NCBI GenBank assembly: GCA_023053545.1 | Contig: JAKZAN010000001.1 | Location: 558,001-622,000, forward strand | Reading direction: 5' to 3' | Length of the DNA: 64,000 bases | From: Lepidurus packardi | Lineage: Eukaryota; Arthropoda; Branchiopoda; Notostraca; Triopsidae | Shown here: piece by piece, positions 45,412 through 56,600 of the stretch | How the letters are laid out: each line of letters begins with the position of its first letter | Position numbering within the stretch: position 1 is the stretch's first letter | The notes under the pieces: model-generated | The model's database searches: none | What the model was told of the DNA's origin: nothing | The model's input: the letters and a program-made list of their open reading frames with translations, nothing else | Position numbers and translations under genes: made by a program

Positions 45412-46703
45412 TTAGCGAACCCTTGATCCCCCAAAGCCAGAGGCAGTACGAGTTCCTGAAGACGGCGACGAAGACGAGCTCGGACCTGCACCTCGGTCTC
45501 GATACCCAAAAGAAGTACCAGCTGGCTGTCCCCAATATGACGAAGCAGGTTGCGAATAGGTTCCGTACCCCGTACTTGGCCTGATTAAGCAATGATTCAG
45601 TTCCGAGTTCAGAATTGGAATGTTAAGCGTTAGTTTCCTTACCGATTGCCAAACATGTAACCCAGAAGGCCACCAGTGGCAATTCCCGTCCAGAAACCTC
45701 CTCCTGTAGAGCCTGCAGGACGAGGAGCAGCTCCACACGATGGTCCTGTATCTGTGTAATCGGTGCGAAAGCCTGGAGGGGGCGGGGCTGAGGGACGTGC
45801 CCCATAGCCAGAGAAACCAGGCCTTGAAGGTCCTCCACCGAAATCATCACTTGTGGAACTGAAAGCCGTTTGTCTGCGTAAAGCCGGGGCGATACAGGTC
45901 ACGTAGAGTCCGTATATAACGAAGCAGACGGCAACAATGGTGAGTAATGTGGCGAAGGAACCGCCTTGGGGTTTTGTGGGCTGGAAAGCCGTATAGCCGT
46001 AATTGGAATCTCGCCCGCCATACGCTCCCCTATTTTTCTGTTCATAGCCCTCTTTGGTGTAATCAAGGGTATACTCCAACTGAAAAAACATTGAAAAATA
46101 GAAGTTTTGAGGCTGAAAAGTTAACAAAACTAGTTTTGATCTTACGCCACAGGATCCTTTGAGAACATGCATATCTTCAGGACTATTATAGCCTTCGCAC
46201 ACCACTTCGACTTGACCGAAACGATACGCATTATCCATGTCTGTTTTGCATTCCCACTAGAGAAATATGGAACAATTTCTTGGTTATGAAGACTGGCAAT
46301 GTTTCAACAAGAAAAAACTGTTGGTTACCTGGACAGTCGCGCCGTCAGAACCTCTGTTGTAACACTGGACAACCTGAGGTACAAAGGCATTACAACCTGC
46401 AGTACCACCCACACATTTCAATTGTGGCATAGGACTAGTTCGCCGATATGTGGTCATTTTGTTATTATAGAGAGTCAGGACTTGGATATCCGTCAGCCTT
46501 ACAGCTTGGTCTACTGAAAGTAAGAAAAAGGAACAGTTAAGATGTTATTTGTATTTTGTTTATTTTGTTATTTGTATGTATTGACGTAGGTTTAGTTTTA
46601 GATTGTTACCTTTCGGGTTGTCCCATCCGAGGCTTTGAACCAAACCAACCAGCAGGAGGATGTAAGCCCCGCATGTATACAAACGTAGTCTTGTATCAGC
46701 CAT
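45412..46703 (-). CDS. SARAF: Store-operated calcium entry-associated regulatory factor (SARAF/TMEM66)
   Basis: Five minus-strand exons, 46610-46703, 46329-46513, 46146-46256, 45643-46079 and 45412-45580, encode 331 residues (human 339). A signal peptide (AYILLLVGLVQSLG) is followed by the lumenal domain: DIQVLTLYNNKMTTYRR, PQLKCVGGTAGCNAF, VQWECKTDMDNAYRFGQ, VVCEGYNSPEDMHVLKGSC. Cysteines match the family. One transmembrane helix (FATLLTIVAVCFVIYGLYVT) leads to a Pro/Gly/Ser-rich cytosolic tail with PPPPGFRTDYT, GGGFWTGIATGGLLGYMFG and a C-terminal RTASGFGGSRVR that matches human RTASGYGGTRRR. SARAF is an ER protein that associates with STIM and promotes slow inactivation of store-operated calcium entry, preventing calcium overfilling. 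Confidence 0.95.
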
Positions 46704-47557
46704 AGTGTGAAGTAACACCAGCTATTTCTTCGACTTGGACTTGGACTTCACAGAAAGTACTAGAACCATAGTTAGTTTTCTTTAGCGTTACGTTCCATTA
46801 AAATAATAATATAATATGGCGTAGGCTTTCTATACTTTCTATACTCGTAATCATGCGAAAATACAAAACAAGATGTTCCGTTTGCCTAAAATATATTATA
46901 TATAAAACTTAATCATTTATAAAATATATTTATATATGTTGTTTGTATTTATATAGATTGTTTGTATTATAAATATACAAACCTAGTCAAGTCAAATGGG
47001 AGCAAGTAACGCTTCAATTGTAAACTAATCACTATTTAAACACGTAAGCTAACTTTGCAAATCAACCATTTGATTTCACTTTCAGGTCGTATTTTGATGC
47101 CATAGCTACGTTTGTGCAACGCTCTGACAAACCTGGATAGCTGATGATTTGCACCAATCAGAAGCCGTCAGGGCGGGATTGTTTCTGCCATCCTTCAGAG
47201 TCTCTGCCAATAAAAATACTAGGTGGGCGAGGCTTGGTAGCTACGGCAACAGGCCGCTCGCGCTTTCAGCGTCCTAAACAAGGGAGCAACAAGGCCAAAC
47301 GGAAAAGTACAAAAGATAACAGTTAAATAAAACGAACGTTTTTGTCGACCAACACCTTCAACGTACAAGGTAAGATTTATTTTCAATCATACAGTATTCA
47401 TAATTAATATTACTTATTTCGTTGGTGATATACTTCCGTAAATTAAACCTAAAGCAAAGTAGTTTATATATCTGGGCACACCCATGACCATATTCGGCTC
47501 ATCTTAATTCTCCTCTTCCCAAACCCAAATCGTCCAAGTACTAAAACGTAGTTTTTA
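46704..47557. other. Intergenic with possible promoter of a + strand gene
   Basis: 46780-47060 is AT-rich and repetitive. A CCAAT element (GCACCAATCAGAAG near 47151) and a GC-richer stretch follow, then AACGTACAAG/GTAAGA at about 47369, a good splice donor for a 5' UTR exon leading into the coding exon at 47569. The 60-codon frame at 47144-47326 has no recognisable similarity. Confidence 0.4.
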
Positions 47558-47568
47558 GCAGTTTAACT

Positions 47569-47679
47569 ATGATTGACATGCAGACTATCTCCATCGACCA
47601 AGAGCAAGCACAAGGGGTTCAGGTTAACGAATCTGGCTGTTTTACTACCATAGACTCTGAACAAGTAACGGCCAAACAG
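47569..47679 (+). CDS. Putative first coding exon, perhaps an alternative start for G gamma
   Basis: ATG at 47569 lies 11 bases after an acceptor (GTTTTTAG). It opens a 37-codon frame (MIDMQTISIDQEQAQGVQVN ...) ending exactly at CAG/GTATTC in phase 0. The next phase-0 acceptor of good quality on this strand is directly before the G gamma ATG at 49030 (TTTCCCCAG). Joining them would give G gamma with a 37-residue N-terminal extension. It may instead belong to an independent gene that I cannot complete. No similarity recognised. Confidence 0.35.
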
Positions 47680-47824
47680 GTATTCATACATCCCAGCATC
47701 TACCTATAACACAATTAATCGCTTTCCTCTCATCCAAGTCTCCAAATTCTGCGCACTGAAACTACATTTACTCCGCTTTACTGGCCTCATTTTTGTATTT
47801 TGCAAGAATCTTCAGCTCCCTTAT

Positions 47825-48179
47825 CAGTGTTCTGGAACTTCTTTCTTTTTCGGAACTTAGTTCATTACCGTTCATTCGTCAACTTCAAGTTCCGTTCATA
47901 CTCTGCAAAATTTCCAAAGAACTCGTTCCGGATCGGCAGTTCACGGATCGGTAGTAATGATCTGTTCGATCAAATGATCTGTTCGATCATAGATCCGATC
48001 AAAGATCCGATCATTTTATGGAAATCAATTTAAAAAAACGCTCGGGTAGAAAAGTTCCGAATTGTGCCCAGCATTGGCCTGATTTAAACGCTAAATATCT
48101 ACAAAAAACGTTCCGTTCCCTGGCGTTCAGTTCAATTCAGCTCAAATGAACGGAGCTTTCTGGAAGTTCCGGAACACTG
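47825..48179. mobile_element. MITE-like insertion with CAGTGTTC termini (355 bp)
   Basis: Starts CAGTGTTCTGGAACTTC and ends GAAGTTCCGGAACACTG, inverted copies of each other with one mismatch. CAGTGTTC-type ends are typical of hAT elements, but no 8-bp target duplication is visible. Internal sequence repeats GTTCCGTTC and GATCCGATCA; no transposase. Confidence 0.65.
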
Positions 48180-48892
48180 TTCTAACTACCTAATCTCGCT
48201 GTCGCTCCCTAAATCGCCACGACGTGATGGATGCTTGTTAGATAGGCCCAAATCCCGCTTTCGTCGCCGGGCGTTTCGCCAAAAAACTTCCTCGAACCAG
48301 TACGAACAATGATCAAAGCAGCAAACTTGGAAACGAGAATAAGACTACAACTTCCGCTCTTCCGTCCATTACCAAAGTTTCCTCCTTAAGCGAGGAACGA
48401 TTCTTGGAAAGGCTCCCAACTCCGTGTCGTTTACCATCATCGGCAAGATAATGACACGGGGAGTGTAACTAACTCTCATTTACATTGAATTGGGGTACTA
48501 TGGCAACGTCCCCCTTCACCCTCGGTAGCAGGCACAACAGCAGGAGGATAACATTAAAGAAAGCTCGTCTGAGACGCAAAGAGAAAAAATTAGATGACAG
48601 TTAACCCCAAGGAAGTCTTATATATATACCCTCCCAAGATTGGCACATCCATCAACGAGGAAGAAGCTGTAACAAGAGAACCCGAGTGTTGGTGTTGACG
48701 AAGCTTTCTGCACCATTGCCCCTTCTACCCCCTCCACCCCCTAACAATTTGCTCGGTATCGCTTGAGAAAACGAGAACTTTCCTCGCATACCTGCTGCTT
48801 TTTCGGGTGACGAACAGAACAAGCAGAAGGGGGAAAAGATGATTGGCCCATGCGCTTTCAGCAGGATGTTTTTCTCCGCTCTGGGAGGGATT
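48180..48892. other. Upstream region of G gamma
   Basis: No gene recognised. Includes a TATATATATA run near 48618 and CCACCCCC-type tracts near 48725-48742. Confidence 0.35.
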
Positions 48893-48899
48893 TATAAAG
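48893..48899 (+). promoter_or_regulatory. TATA box of G gamma
   Basis: TATAAAG 131 bp upstream of the G gamma ATG. Initiation about 30 bp downstream would give a 5' UTR of about 100 bases without an intron. Confidence 0.5.
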
Positions 48900-49029
48900 C
48901 TGAGCCGTGCTTGCTGGACGCATTGTTCCTCCGACATCGCTTCCTGCTTCTGTTGTCATCAAACAAACTAGAGAAAAATAGAAAAAAATCCAATTTTCAC
49001 CCTCGATTTCCGTTGATTGTTTTCCCCAG

Positions 49030-49638
49030 ATGTCGAGCCTGCAGCAACAGCGTCTGATTGTGGAGCAATTGCGGCGTGAAGCGTCTATCCGTCGTATCAG
49101 CGTCAAGCAGGCTGTAGCGGATCTCATGGTAAGCTGACTCTCTTTTTTTCCTGTTTCTTTTGCATTCATTGTAAGACTTTCGCACGTTTCTTCGCTTTTT
49201 TTTTTGCAGAAACACGTGGAAGACCACACTGGCGAAGATTATTTACTAATCGGCTTCAGTTCCCAAAAGGCCAACCCTTTCCGGGAAAAGAGCAGCTGTT
49301 CTTTGCTTTAAAAAATGTACGAAAATCCCCATTACAAAAAAAAAAAAAAAAAAAAAATTCCATGCCTATCTTCGCTGCGTGCGCACTTGCTGATTCAACA
49401 CACAAGATTGTCTTATATTGTCTTATATTACTGAAGCTTTCTACTGTTAGCCCTAAAGAAAACAGCTATTATTCTTGTAGTCATGGGAGAGAAAAAAAAG
49501 GTTGGTTGTCCTCATTTTTGTCATTTTTTTTTGTAGCAATGTGTCACCGATCATGTGAGTGAGGATTGTCTGGTGGTGGGCTTTCAACATCCGAGAGATA
49601 ATCCCTTCAGGGAACGCCCTGCCTGCACCTTATTTTGA
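49030..49638 (+). CDS. Heterotrimeric G-protein gamma subunit with two alternative 3' exons
   Basis: Exon 1 (49030-49128, 33 codons: SSLQQQRLIVEQLRREAS) joins in phase 0 to exon 2 (49210-49311: KHVEDHTGEDYLLIGFSSQ ... NPFREKSSCSLL), giving 66 residues. This closely follows Drosophila G gamma 1 (SLQQQRVVVEQLRREA, NPFREKSSCTVL). A second 3' exon of identical coding length (49537-49638: QCVTDHVSEDCLVVGF, then NPFRERPACTLF, stop) also has a good acceptor (TTTTTTTGTAG) and the same phase. Exon 2 and exon 3 would be mutually exclusive because each ends in a stop. Both encode the NPF-R motif and a C-terminal CaaX box, CSLL or CTLF, for prenylation and membrane attachment. The protein pairs with G beta to form the beta-gamma dimer for GPCR signalling. 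Confidence 0.92.
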
Positions 49639-50007
49639 AAGACCCTTCAGCTTTTCCTTGAAAAAATGTCAATTAAACTTGGATAAAATTGGATAAAATA
49701 GATAAAATGCCCCCGCTGCCCTTGATCCTCTTCTCAGGCATGAAACAAGCTCCAAGTGTGTACTCTGTCGCTGATTGTGAACTCTTGTGGCTGCCCGCCG
49801 TACTTGACCGCCTCTCCAAGCCTTCTTGTCTTCCGGATCCGTTATTTTTGGCCCACTTCTGTCTTTGAAAACAAGCTATACAGTACAATACAAGCTGGAC
49901 GCAATCTAAACCATGTCGTCTGTAACTGGATTGTATATTTTAGAGCAACATACATGAAAATCACTTGTTCAGCGTACTCGAGAAGCAACAACTTGCCTAA
50001 CTTGGAA
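49639..50007. other. Intergenic between convergent G gamma and TRAPPC13
   Basis: Only 369 bases separate the second G gamma stop from the TRAPPC13 stop; both 3' UTRs must lie or overlap here. No further feature seen. Confidence 0.5.
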
Positions 50008-53007
50008 TTAAAACTGACGCGAATCTTCCCGGAGCACCAAAACCTGTGCTAAATCGTCGTATTTGTATGTACGCTTCAGGAAGACGTCCGTCAAACGAAT
50101 TCCGCTTACCGTCTAGCGAGAAGGAATGAGTTTACATTAAAATTAAGTTATTATTAAATTAAGTTATTAAATTAAAATGAGTTTAAATGAGTTGAAAGCG
50201 AAATTGAGATGGATCAGAGCGCCTGATCGGAGCTTTAATTAAAAAAGAACTTTACTTGTAAGCCAGGAATGTTGGGGACTAGATTGAGGTGGATCAACGT
50301 TGATGCGCCTGGTTCCAACCGAGGCAAGGGGAAATCCGTTCCACCGATCCAGTGTAATGCAGGCCTAGATATCGGCTCCAAGGAAACTGTCAACTCCACC
50401 ACTCGTTCACTAATAACAAAAACACGAAAACATGTCATTCAGATGCATTGCTAAAGGAAGCATGGAGAAAAATTGCCTGGTATTGGTCACTCGACAATCG
50501 AAAGAGAAAGCCTGATCCAGAGTCACTGGATTGGGCAGTTGCTCCATAGTTAACCGTACGTCTCCATAACCAGGCGCCTAAACAAAGACAATCTTCAATT
50601 AAATACAAATCGATAAAATCTTCCATTAAATACAAATCGATAAAATCTTCCATTAAATACAAATCGATAAAATCTTCCATTAAATACAAATCGATAAAAT
50701 CTTCCATAAAATACAAATCGATAAAATTTTCGATTAAAGATAAAATAATTCTGGAATTAGTTCAATGCTAGCCACTTTTAGCAAAAAGACGGAGAGAATA
50801 TGGAAAAACGATTAGTTTAGTTAGATTTTAATATGGGGTGTTTCTAAAACTGAACTACGACGACCGCTAGATGGTGCTGTAAACTGTTTATATATTGACC
50901 AATACGTTCTCCGGGCTTACTGTCAAACGTATATGTATCCCGCTGTCACAATGACAATAACGTGTCAGTTTTCGAACAATGATTTTTTTTCAGCTAATGG
51001 AGTGAAGAAAGTACAAGTTTTAACGATTCTTGTCAACGAAAGTTGACGAGAATAGTTAACCTAACCTAACGTAATTCATTTCCAATCCAACTACCAATTT
51101 TTATCTCGAATGACACCTCTTTGTCATTCTTTTTGCGGAGAACGTTTTGCAACAATATGACACACTTAGTGTCATATTGACTTCCGCTTTTTAAAACCGG
51201 AGAAACTGTAAATATTGACATAACATGTTCATATAACATATTGACATGCCATGTTGGTATTAAACTAACCTTAATAGACTTGAGAAATAAATAAAGTTAA
51301 ACCAAAAAACTAAAAAGTACACTATTTTACTTAAATTAATTCTTAATACTAATAATTTGAATAATAAAATGTTATTTAACAGTAATTAAGAACTAAGGAT
51401 CAATTTGTGAGTAGAATAAGGTGATTCTTGTACTACCATGCGTTGTAATTGGCTGGTTTGGAGTCGCCCACGGTCGCCCATGCTAGTTCGCCAAACGATA
51501 TCCAATTTGCCAATATTCGTGGATCCGCGCAAGACTTTGACATTCTCCAGCGCTTCAGGCTTCGGTTGGAGACAATACAAGTACTGGCGAACTTCGCCGG
51601 GTGAAAGAGAATTGACAGGTCCAAAAACGGATTTCACGCCTTCTTCGTCAAGGCTATCATTAAGAGGCGTGACTATGATAAGAGTTCCAATTAAGATGTG
51701 AGTCCAAGATTGAATTACAGCAAACGTGATCAAGAGCCATTTACCCGTGAACAAAGAAGAGGGTTCTAAGGCGACCTTTTCCATGCAAATGGGGCCTGAA
51801 GTGATGTTCTGAACCTGGGCTTCCAAATAGACTTCGTCTGACTAGGAAATAAATTAAGACAAACAGATTAAGGTGAGTTGTGAGATGGCAATTAAGTTAA
51901 GAAGCGAGGAACAGGGTTAGGAACCTACCTCGTAATCCTGGCAGCGTTAAAGGGGCGCATGCAGAGGAAGCACACGTGCAAAAGAGAATTCGTGCATCGA
52001 GAAAGTTATTTAGCGAGATCAAATAAGAAGAAAAAAAAAGAACGTTCCGTAAAGATCATTCCAGATCAGATCAGATCATATTCCAGATCCGATCAGATCA
52101 TATTCCAGATCCGATCAGATCATTCCAGATCCGATCAGATCATTCCAGATCATTCCGTCAAGATACAAAAGATCATTCGGTAGAAAGGAGAAGCTTGAAT
52201 TCCATAAATGTGCCTCATCTGGCTTACCTCGGCGTTATAAAACTTGGTTTTTACGTCTAATGGCTTCTGGACTTGAAATTTGTAGTACCTGGAAGCTGTC
52301 AAGGGATCGCCAGCAGGAGATTGGTACATCACTTCGCATACTAATCTGTTAAAGATATGAGTTAAAGATATGTGCAGTGCGACGTTTAGTTTTACATGTG
52401 AGTGCCAATTTCCGTCACTTCGTGGTGCAAAACTTCGTCAACAGAGTCTTGCGGCTGTAATTCCGGAGTTTCGACGTTTCGTTTGGATAACGAAATCCGC
52501 TGACTGGCAGTCTGTAAGTCAGCCTTCAAAATCAAATTATGCGTCATTCTTTGTTGGGCAAATTGGGATGAAATTCTACCTTCACTGTTATGTGAGACAC
52601 CGTCTGCTGACTGTTGTTTTGGATGCGAAGGTAGCAGGAGAAAGTTTCTCCCAAATAAATGGTTCTAGAAAGTCAAGAAATTAGCTAATAATGCACACTA
52701 AATGTATCTTTGTACCCAAAGCTTTGAGGAAGAATCAGAGTTTTGCTTAAGCCCAGGTAATGACTGTTATCTTTTTCAACTTCCGTGTCCAAAGTGATAG
52801 GCTGTATTTGAGTTCGCATGGGTGCGTGTAGTAAATCATGTTCTTCTGTTTTAATACATGGGCTGGTAAAAATGGAAGGACGCGATAATCTCATCACTAC
52901 AAGTGGAACAGAACCGGAATTTATGATTGAATTAGATTCAAATAAAGAAAAATTGAAGTAAAATCTCAACCTTTTAAGGTGAGTAATTGCTCCGCCTTAG
53001 GGTCCAT
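50008..53007 (-). CDS. TRAPPC13: Trafficking protein particle complex subunit 13
   Basis: Ten minus-strand exons, 52971-53007, 52716-52896, 52580-52664, 52396-52523, 52228-52345, 51745-51841, 51437-51672, 50477-50577, 50256-50409 and 50008-50112, give 413 residues (human 417). Conserved landmarks: [156 protein letters not shown]. The fold is a set of Ig-like beta domains. TRAPPC13 belongs to the metazoan TRAPP III-type tether acting in ER-Golgi and autophagosome traffic. Exon 8 ends at a GC donor (ACCAG/GCAATT); only this join keeps the frame and the conserved VTN-x-SER region. Convergent with G gamma and divergent from vinculin. Confidence 0.95.
50590..50735. repeat. 27-bp minisatellite in TRAPPC13 intron 7
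   Basis: Five near-identical units of AATACAAATCGATAAAATCT plus TCCATTA directly upstream of exon 8. Confidence 0.95.
50990..51215. repeat. Diverged copy of the dispersed element seen in the NLR intron
   Basis: Shares TTTTTCAGCTAATGGAGTG, TTTTAACGATTCT, CATTTCCAATCCAAC, GGAGAACGTTTTGCAACA and AACCGGAGAA with 19795-20300, in the same order. It lies in TRAPPC13 intron 7. Confidence 0.8.
52062..52170. repeat. Minisatellite of AGATCCGATCAGATCATTCC type in TRAPPC13 intron 5
   Basis: Five to six imperfect units of about 20 bp, each containing GATC palindromes. Confidence 0.9.
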
Positions 53008-53621
53008 TTTTATACTTTTGGTTGGAAACTGTTCTAATCTAGTGAGGCTGCCATAAAACACCTAACACGAATCATAACACACAAATTGGCCACTCGCTAA
53101 TTTTGCTCCTGTTGAATTTTGGTGAAAAAGTGAATGCAAACGCCATCTATTAGCGGCAAATGCTATTACCGTTTTCAATGCCATATCAATAGCGAATTAA
53201 TCTTCGACTGCGAAACCTTCATACGCCTAACCTTCATAAGCCTAACCTTATTAGAACGCACACATCTACGCATAAAAAAAAAAACACGACGAAGAGGAAA
53301 GCGGGTATTTAAATTCTTCGCATAACAACAAGCAGAGATGCAGCAGAGGCGTGGTCTCCGTAGAAAACGCCTTGGAGCGAACCGTCTGGATAGTTCGTTT
53401 TCAGCTACCTAGCAGTGCTGCTCCTGTAGTTGTATACCAGGGAAAGGAGCGGCTAGGTTGTCCGTGTCCTATCAATAAACTCTTATTTTCTGTACCAGTG
53501 CTTTTCATCTTGTTTAAGACATCAAATCCAGGCCTGAGTGAGTGTGCTTTTACAAATTACAGTAATTGTAGCGTCTTAAGTTTGCCAAACAGCGCGTGTT
53601 TGTATCTCAGATCGTCCCAAA
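53008..53621. other. Shared upstream region of TRAPPC13 and vinculin
   Basis: The two start codons are 615 bp apart on opposite strands, so this is a bidirectional promoter region. A TATTTAAAT-like site near 53309 and a CT-rich 5' UTR-like part lie before vinculin. No other gene recognised. Confidence 0.5.
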
Positions 53622-56600
53622 ATGCCTGTGTTTCACACGAAAACCATTGAAAGCATCCTAGATCCTGTCGCCCAGCAGGTAATGTTTGTGTTTTTTGCCC
53701 TTATCTGTAGTCTTTAACATTCTATACAGAAATCCGTTGATCCAAATCACGTTATTTCCCAACGAGTGTAACCACATGCACCGGGAAAATATTCATTCTA
53801 GTGACGTCACGTGCTTCATTGCGGCGACCTCCGCCCAACCTTTTCGAGAAGGAGGAAAAGAGGGCAACGCCCATGAGCATATACTCGCGGTTAAAAACCA
53901 CGCGTAGAAGAGTGCAGAAGAGGAGCTTATGCCCTTCTATGGCCAAAACGCGGAGGCTTCTTTTCAGAATGACGTCATAGGAATCATCCTTACGTTTGTG
54001 AGCTAAAACAGGCTGACAAACCACTTGTAAAACTGTTTTTTTAACAATAATTTCACTGTTTTCTTAAGGCTAGCAACAGGCCAGACAAATAAGATGCGTG
54101 TTGATTCACCTGAGTCAGAGGGGTTTAGGGTTGTCCTTCAGCTCTCCCTTCGTAAAACGGAGAGATAGCTTCATCCCAAAATAGACTTCAGCTGCTTTTT
54201 GGGGCCAATAACTTCCTGTGCCCCTACACAATCCATTAAAAACCTTTCTAACCTCCTAACGAGGGACTCCTGTTGAGTTCTTGGAAGAGTTTTTCCATTT
54301 TTCATGTGCTCATCATTTTCCCTTAATTATGTTTCCATGCTTAGGTTTCGCGTTTGGTGATTCTCCATGAAGAAGCGGAAGATGGCAATGCCATGCCGGA
54401 TCTGGAACGTCCGGTTCAAGCGGTTAGCAAAGCTGTGGCCAACCTCGTTCGAGTAACAATAAAATCAAACTTTCTACATTGAAAGAGACGATTAATTAGA
54501 ATTTTTTAGGTGGGACGAGATACCATTCAAAGCAGTGATGACGCCATCCTTAAACAAGACATGCCGGCAGCCTTACACCGCGTAGAAACGGCGTCCAAAC
54601 TATTGGAAGAAGCTTCCGTCCTTTTGAAAGCCGATCCATTCTCGGGCCCCGCCCGGAAAAAATTGATCGAAGGCGCCCGAGGGATTTTGCAGGGCACCTC
54701 AGCCTTATTGTTATGTTTCGATGAGTCTGAAGTACGCAAGATCATTCGCGAATGCAAGAAAGTCCTGGATTACTTGGCTGTCGCTGAAGTCATTGAAAAC
54801 ATGGAAGATCTGGTCCAATTTGTCAAAGATTTAAGTCCCTGCTTAACTCGAGTAAGAATCTGCTTAACTCTCGTATTTTTGTCATATTTTTAATTATTTT
54901 CTAGTATTTCTTTAGTATTTCGAAGAGTTTTTCTAGTTTTGCTGAGTATTTTCTAGTATTTCTTTAGTATTTCGAAGAGTTTTTCTAGTTTTGCTGAGTA
55001 CTTTCTAGTATTTCTTTAGTATTTCGTATTTCTTTAGTATTTCGAAGAGTTTTTCTAGTTTTGCTGAGTACTTTCTAGTATTTCTTTAGTATTTCGAAGT
55101 GTTTTTCTAGTTTTGCTGAGTATATTCTAGGATTTCTAAGGGTTTTTGTGAAGTATTTTCATTAAAAACCTTCGATTTAGGTTTCGATTAGGTTTCGATT
55201 TAGGTTTCGATTTCGATTTTTCGATTCCTATCTTTCGATTTAGGTTTCGATTTCGATTTTTCGATTCCTATCTTTGATTTAGGTTTGATTTCGATTTTTC
55301 GATTCCTATCTTTCGGTTTCGATTTTCGATTCCTATCTTTCGATTTAGGTTTCGATTTTTCGATTCCTATCTTTCGATTTAGGTTTCGATTTCGATTTTT
55401 CGATTCCCATCTTTCGATTTAGGTCTCTAAGGAAGTTGACGTGTTTTTCTTGTTTTGCTGAGTTTTTTCTTGTATTCCTGGGGGGAATTTGGAAAGTATT
55501 TTCATTAAAAACCTTTGTATCTTTCGATTTAGGTCTCGAGAGAGGTTGACGCACGTGAAAAGGAGTTGACCCATCAAGTTCACCGCGAAATTCTGATCCG
55601 TTGCTTGGAGCAGGTCAAAACTTTGGCGCCGATTTTGATTTGCAGCATGAAAATTTTCATCCAAATCATCTGCCAAGGTGAAACCCTCCATACTTTCGCA
55701 AATGACCTAACATAACGTTAAAGAAACTCATGGAATTTGTCCTATTACAGACGGCAAAGGTGCGGATGAAGCTGCCGAGAATCGCAACTACTTAGCTGGC
55801 CGTATGACTGACGAGATCAACGAAATTATTCGCGTTTTGCAGTTAACAACTTACGACGAGGACGAATGGGATGCGGACAACTTAACCGTCATGCGAAAAG
55901 CTCAAAATGCCATTGAAAGCAAATTCCAAGCCGCCCACGACTGGCTAGAAGTAATCCTGCGTCTTCTGAATCTTCTTAATCATTCAATTTCTCATTTTTT
56001 TTGTCTTTTTCGGAAACTTTGAAGGATCCTTTAGCGCTCCGTGGTGGAATTGGAGAGAAATCCTTGCGCCAAATTTTGGAGCAATCCTTGCGCGTGGCAG
56101 AGCGTTCCTTACCACAAGATCAGGACCAAATTCGCAAATTGTGTGGCGAAATTACAGCCTTAACTGACGGTCTGTGTGAATTGCGCCAAAACGGACAAGG
56201 AGCCACGCCTCAAGTACTTGCTTTACTTGAATAAATAGTATTTGATCTATATTTGTATTTATTACTTATTATTTAGTACTATATATTATTATTTTATTGT
56301 ATTTTATCTTGTTTAACGCGTAGGCGGAAAGTTTGGCGCGCGGAATTCGCAATAAACTGGGGGATTTGAAGCGAGCAGTGGGCCAAGCTGTCTACAACGT
56401 GGAAAGAAGTGGCGTTCAACAGCCAGCCCACACCGTAGCTGGACGTTTGGAGCAAGCTCGACGCTGGTTGGCCAATCCGAGCGTCGACGACCGTGGTTTG
56501 GGCCAGCAAGCCATCACGCTCATCGTGGAAGAAGGGAAAAAAGTGGCGCAAGGCTTACAAGGCGAGCAGCGAGCGGAAATATTAAGTTTATGCAGCCAAG

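Noticed and set aside
54100-54300. Possible protein-coding or RNA segment in vinculin intron 1
   Set aside because: No conserved frame or structure; intron phase is satisfied without it.
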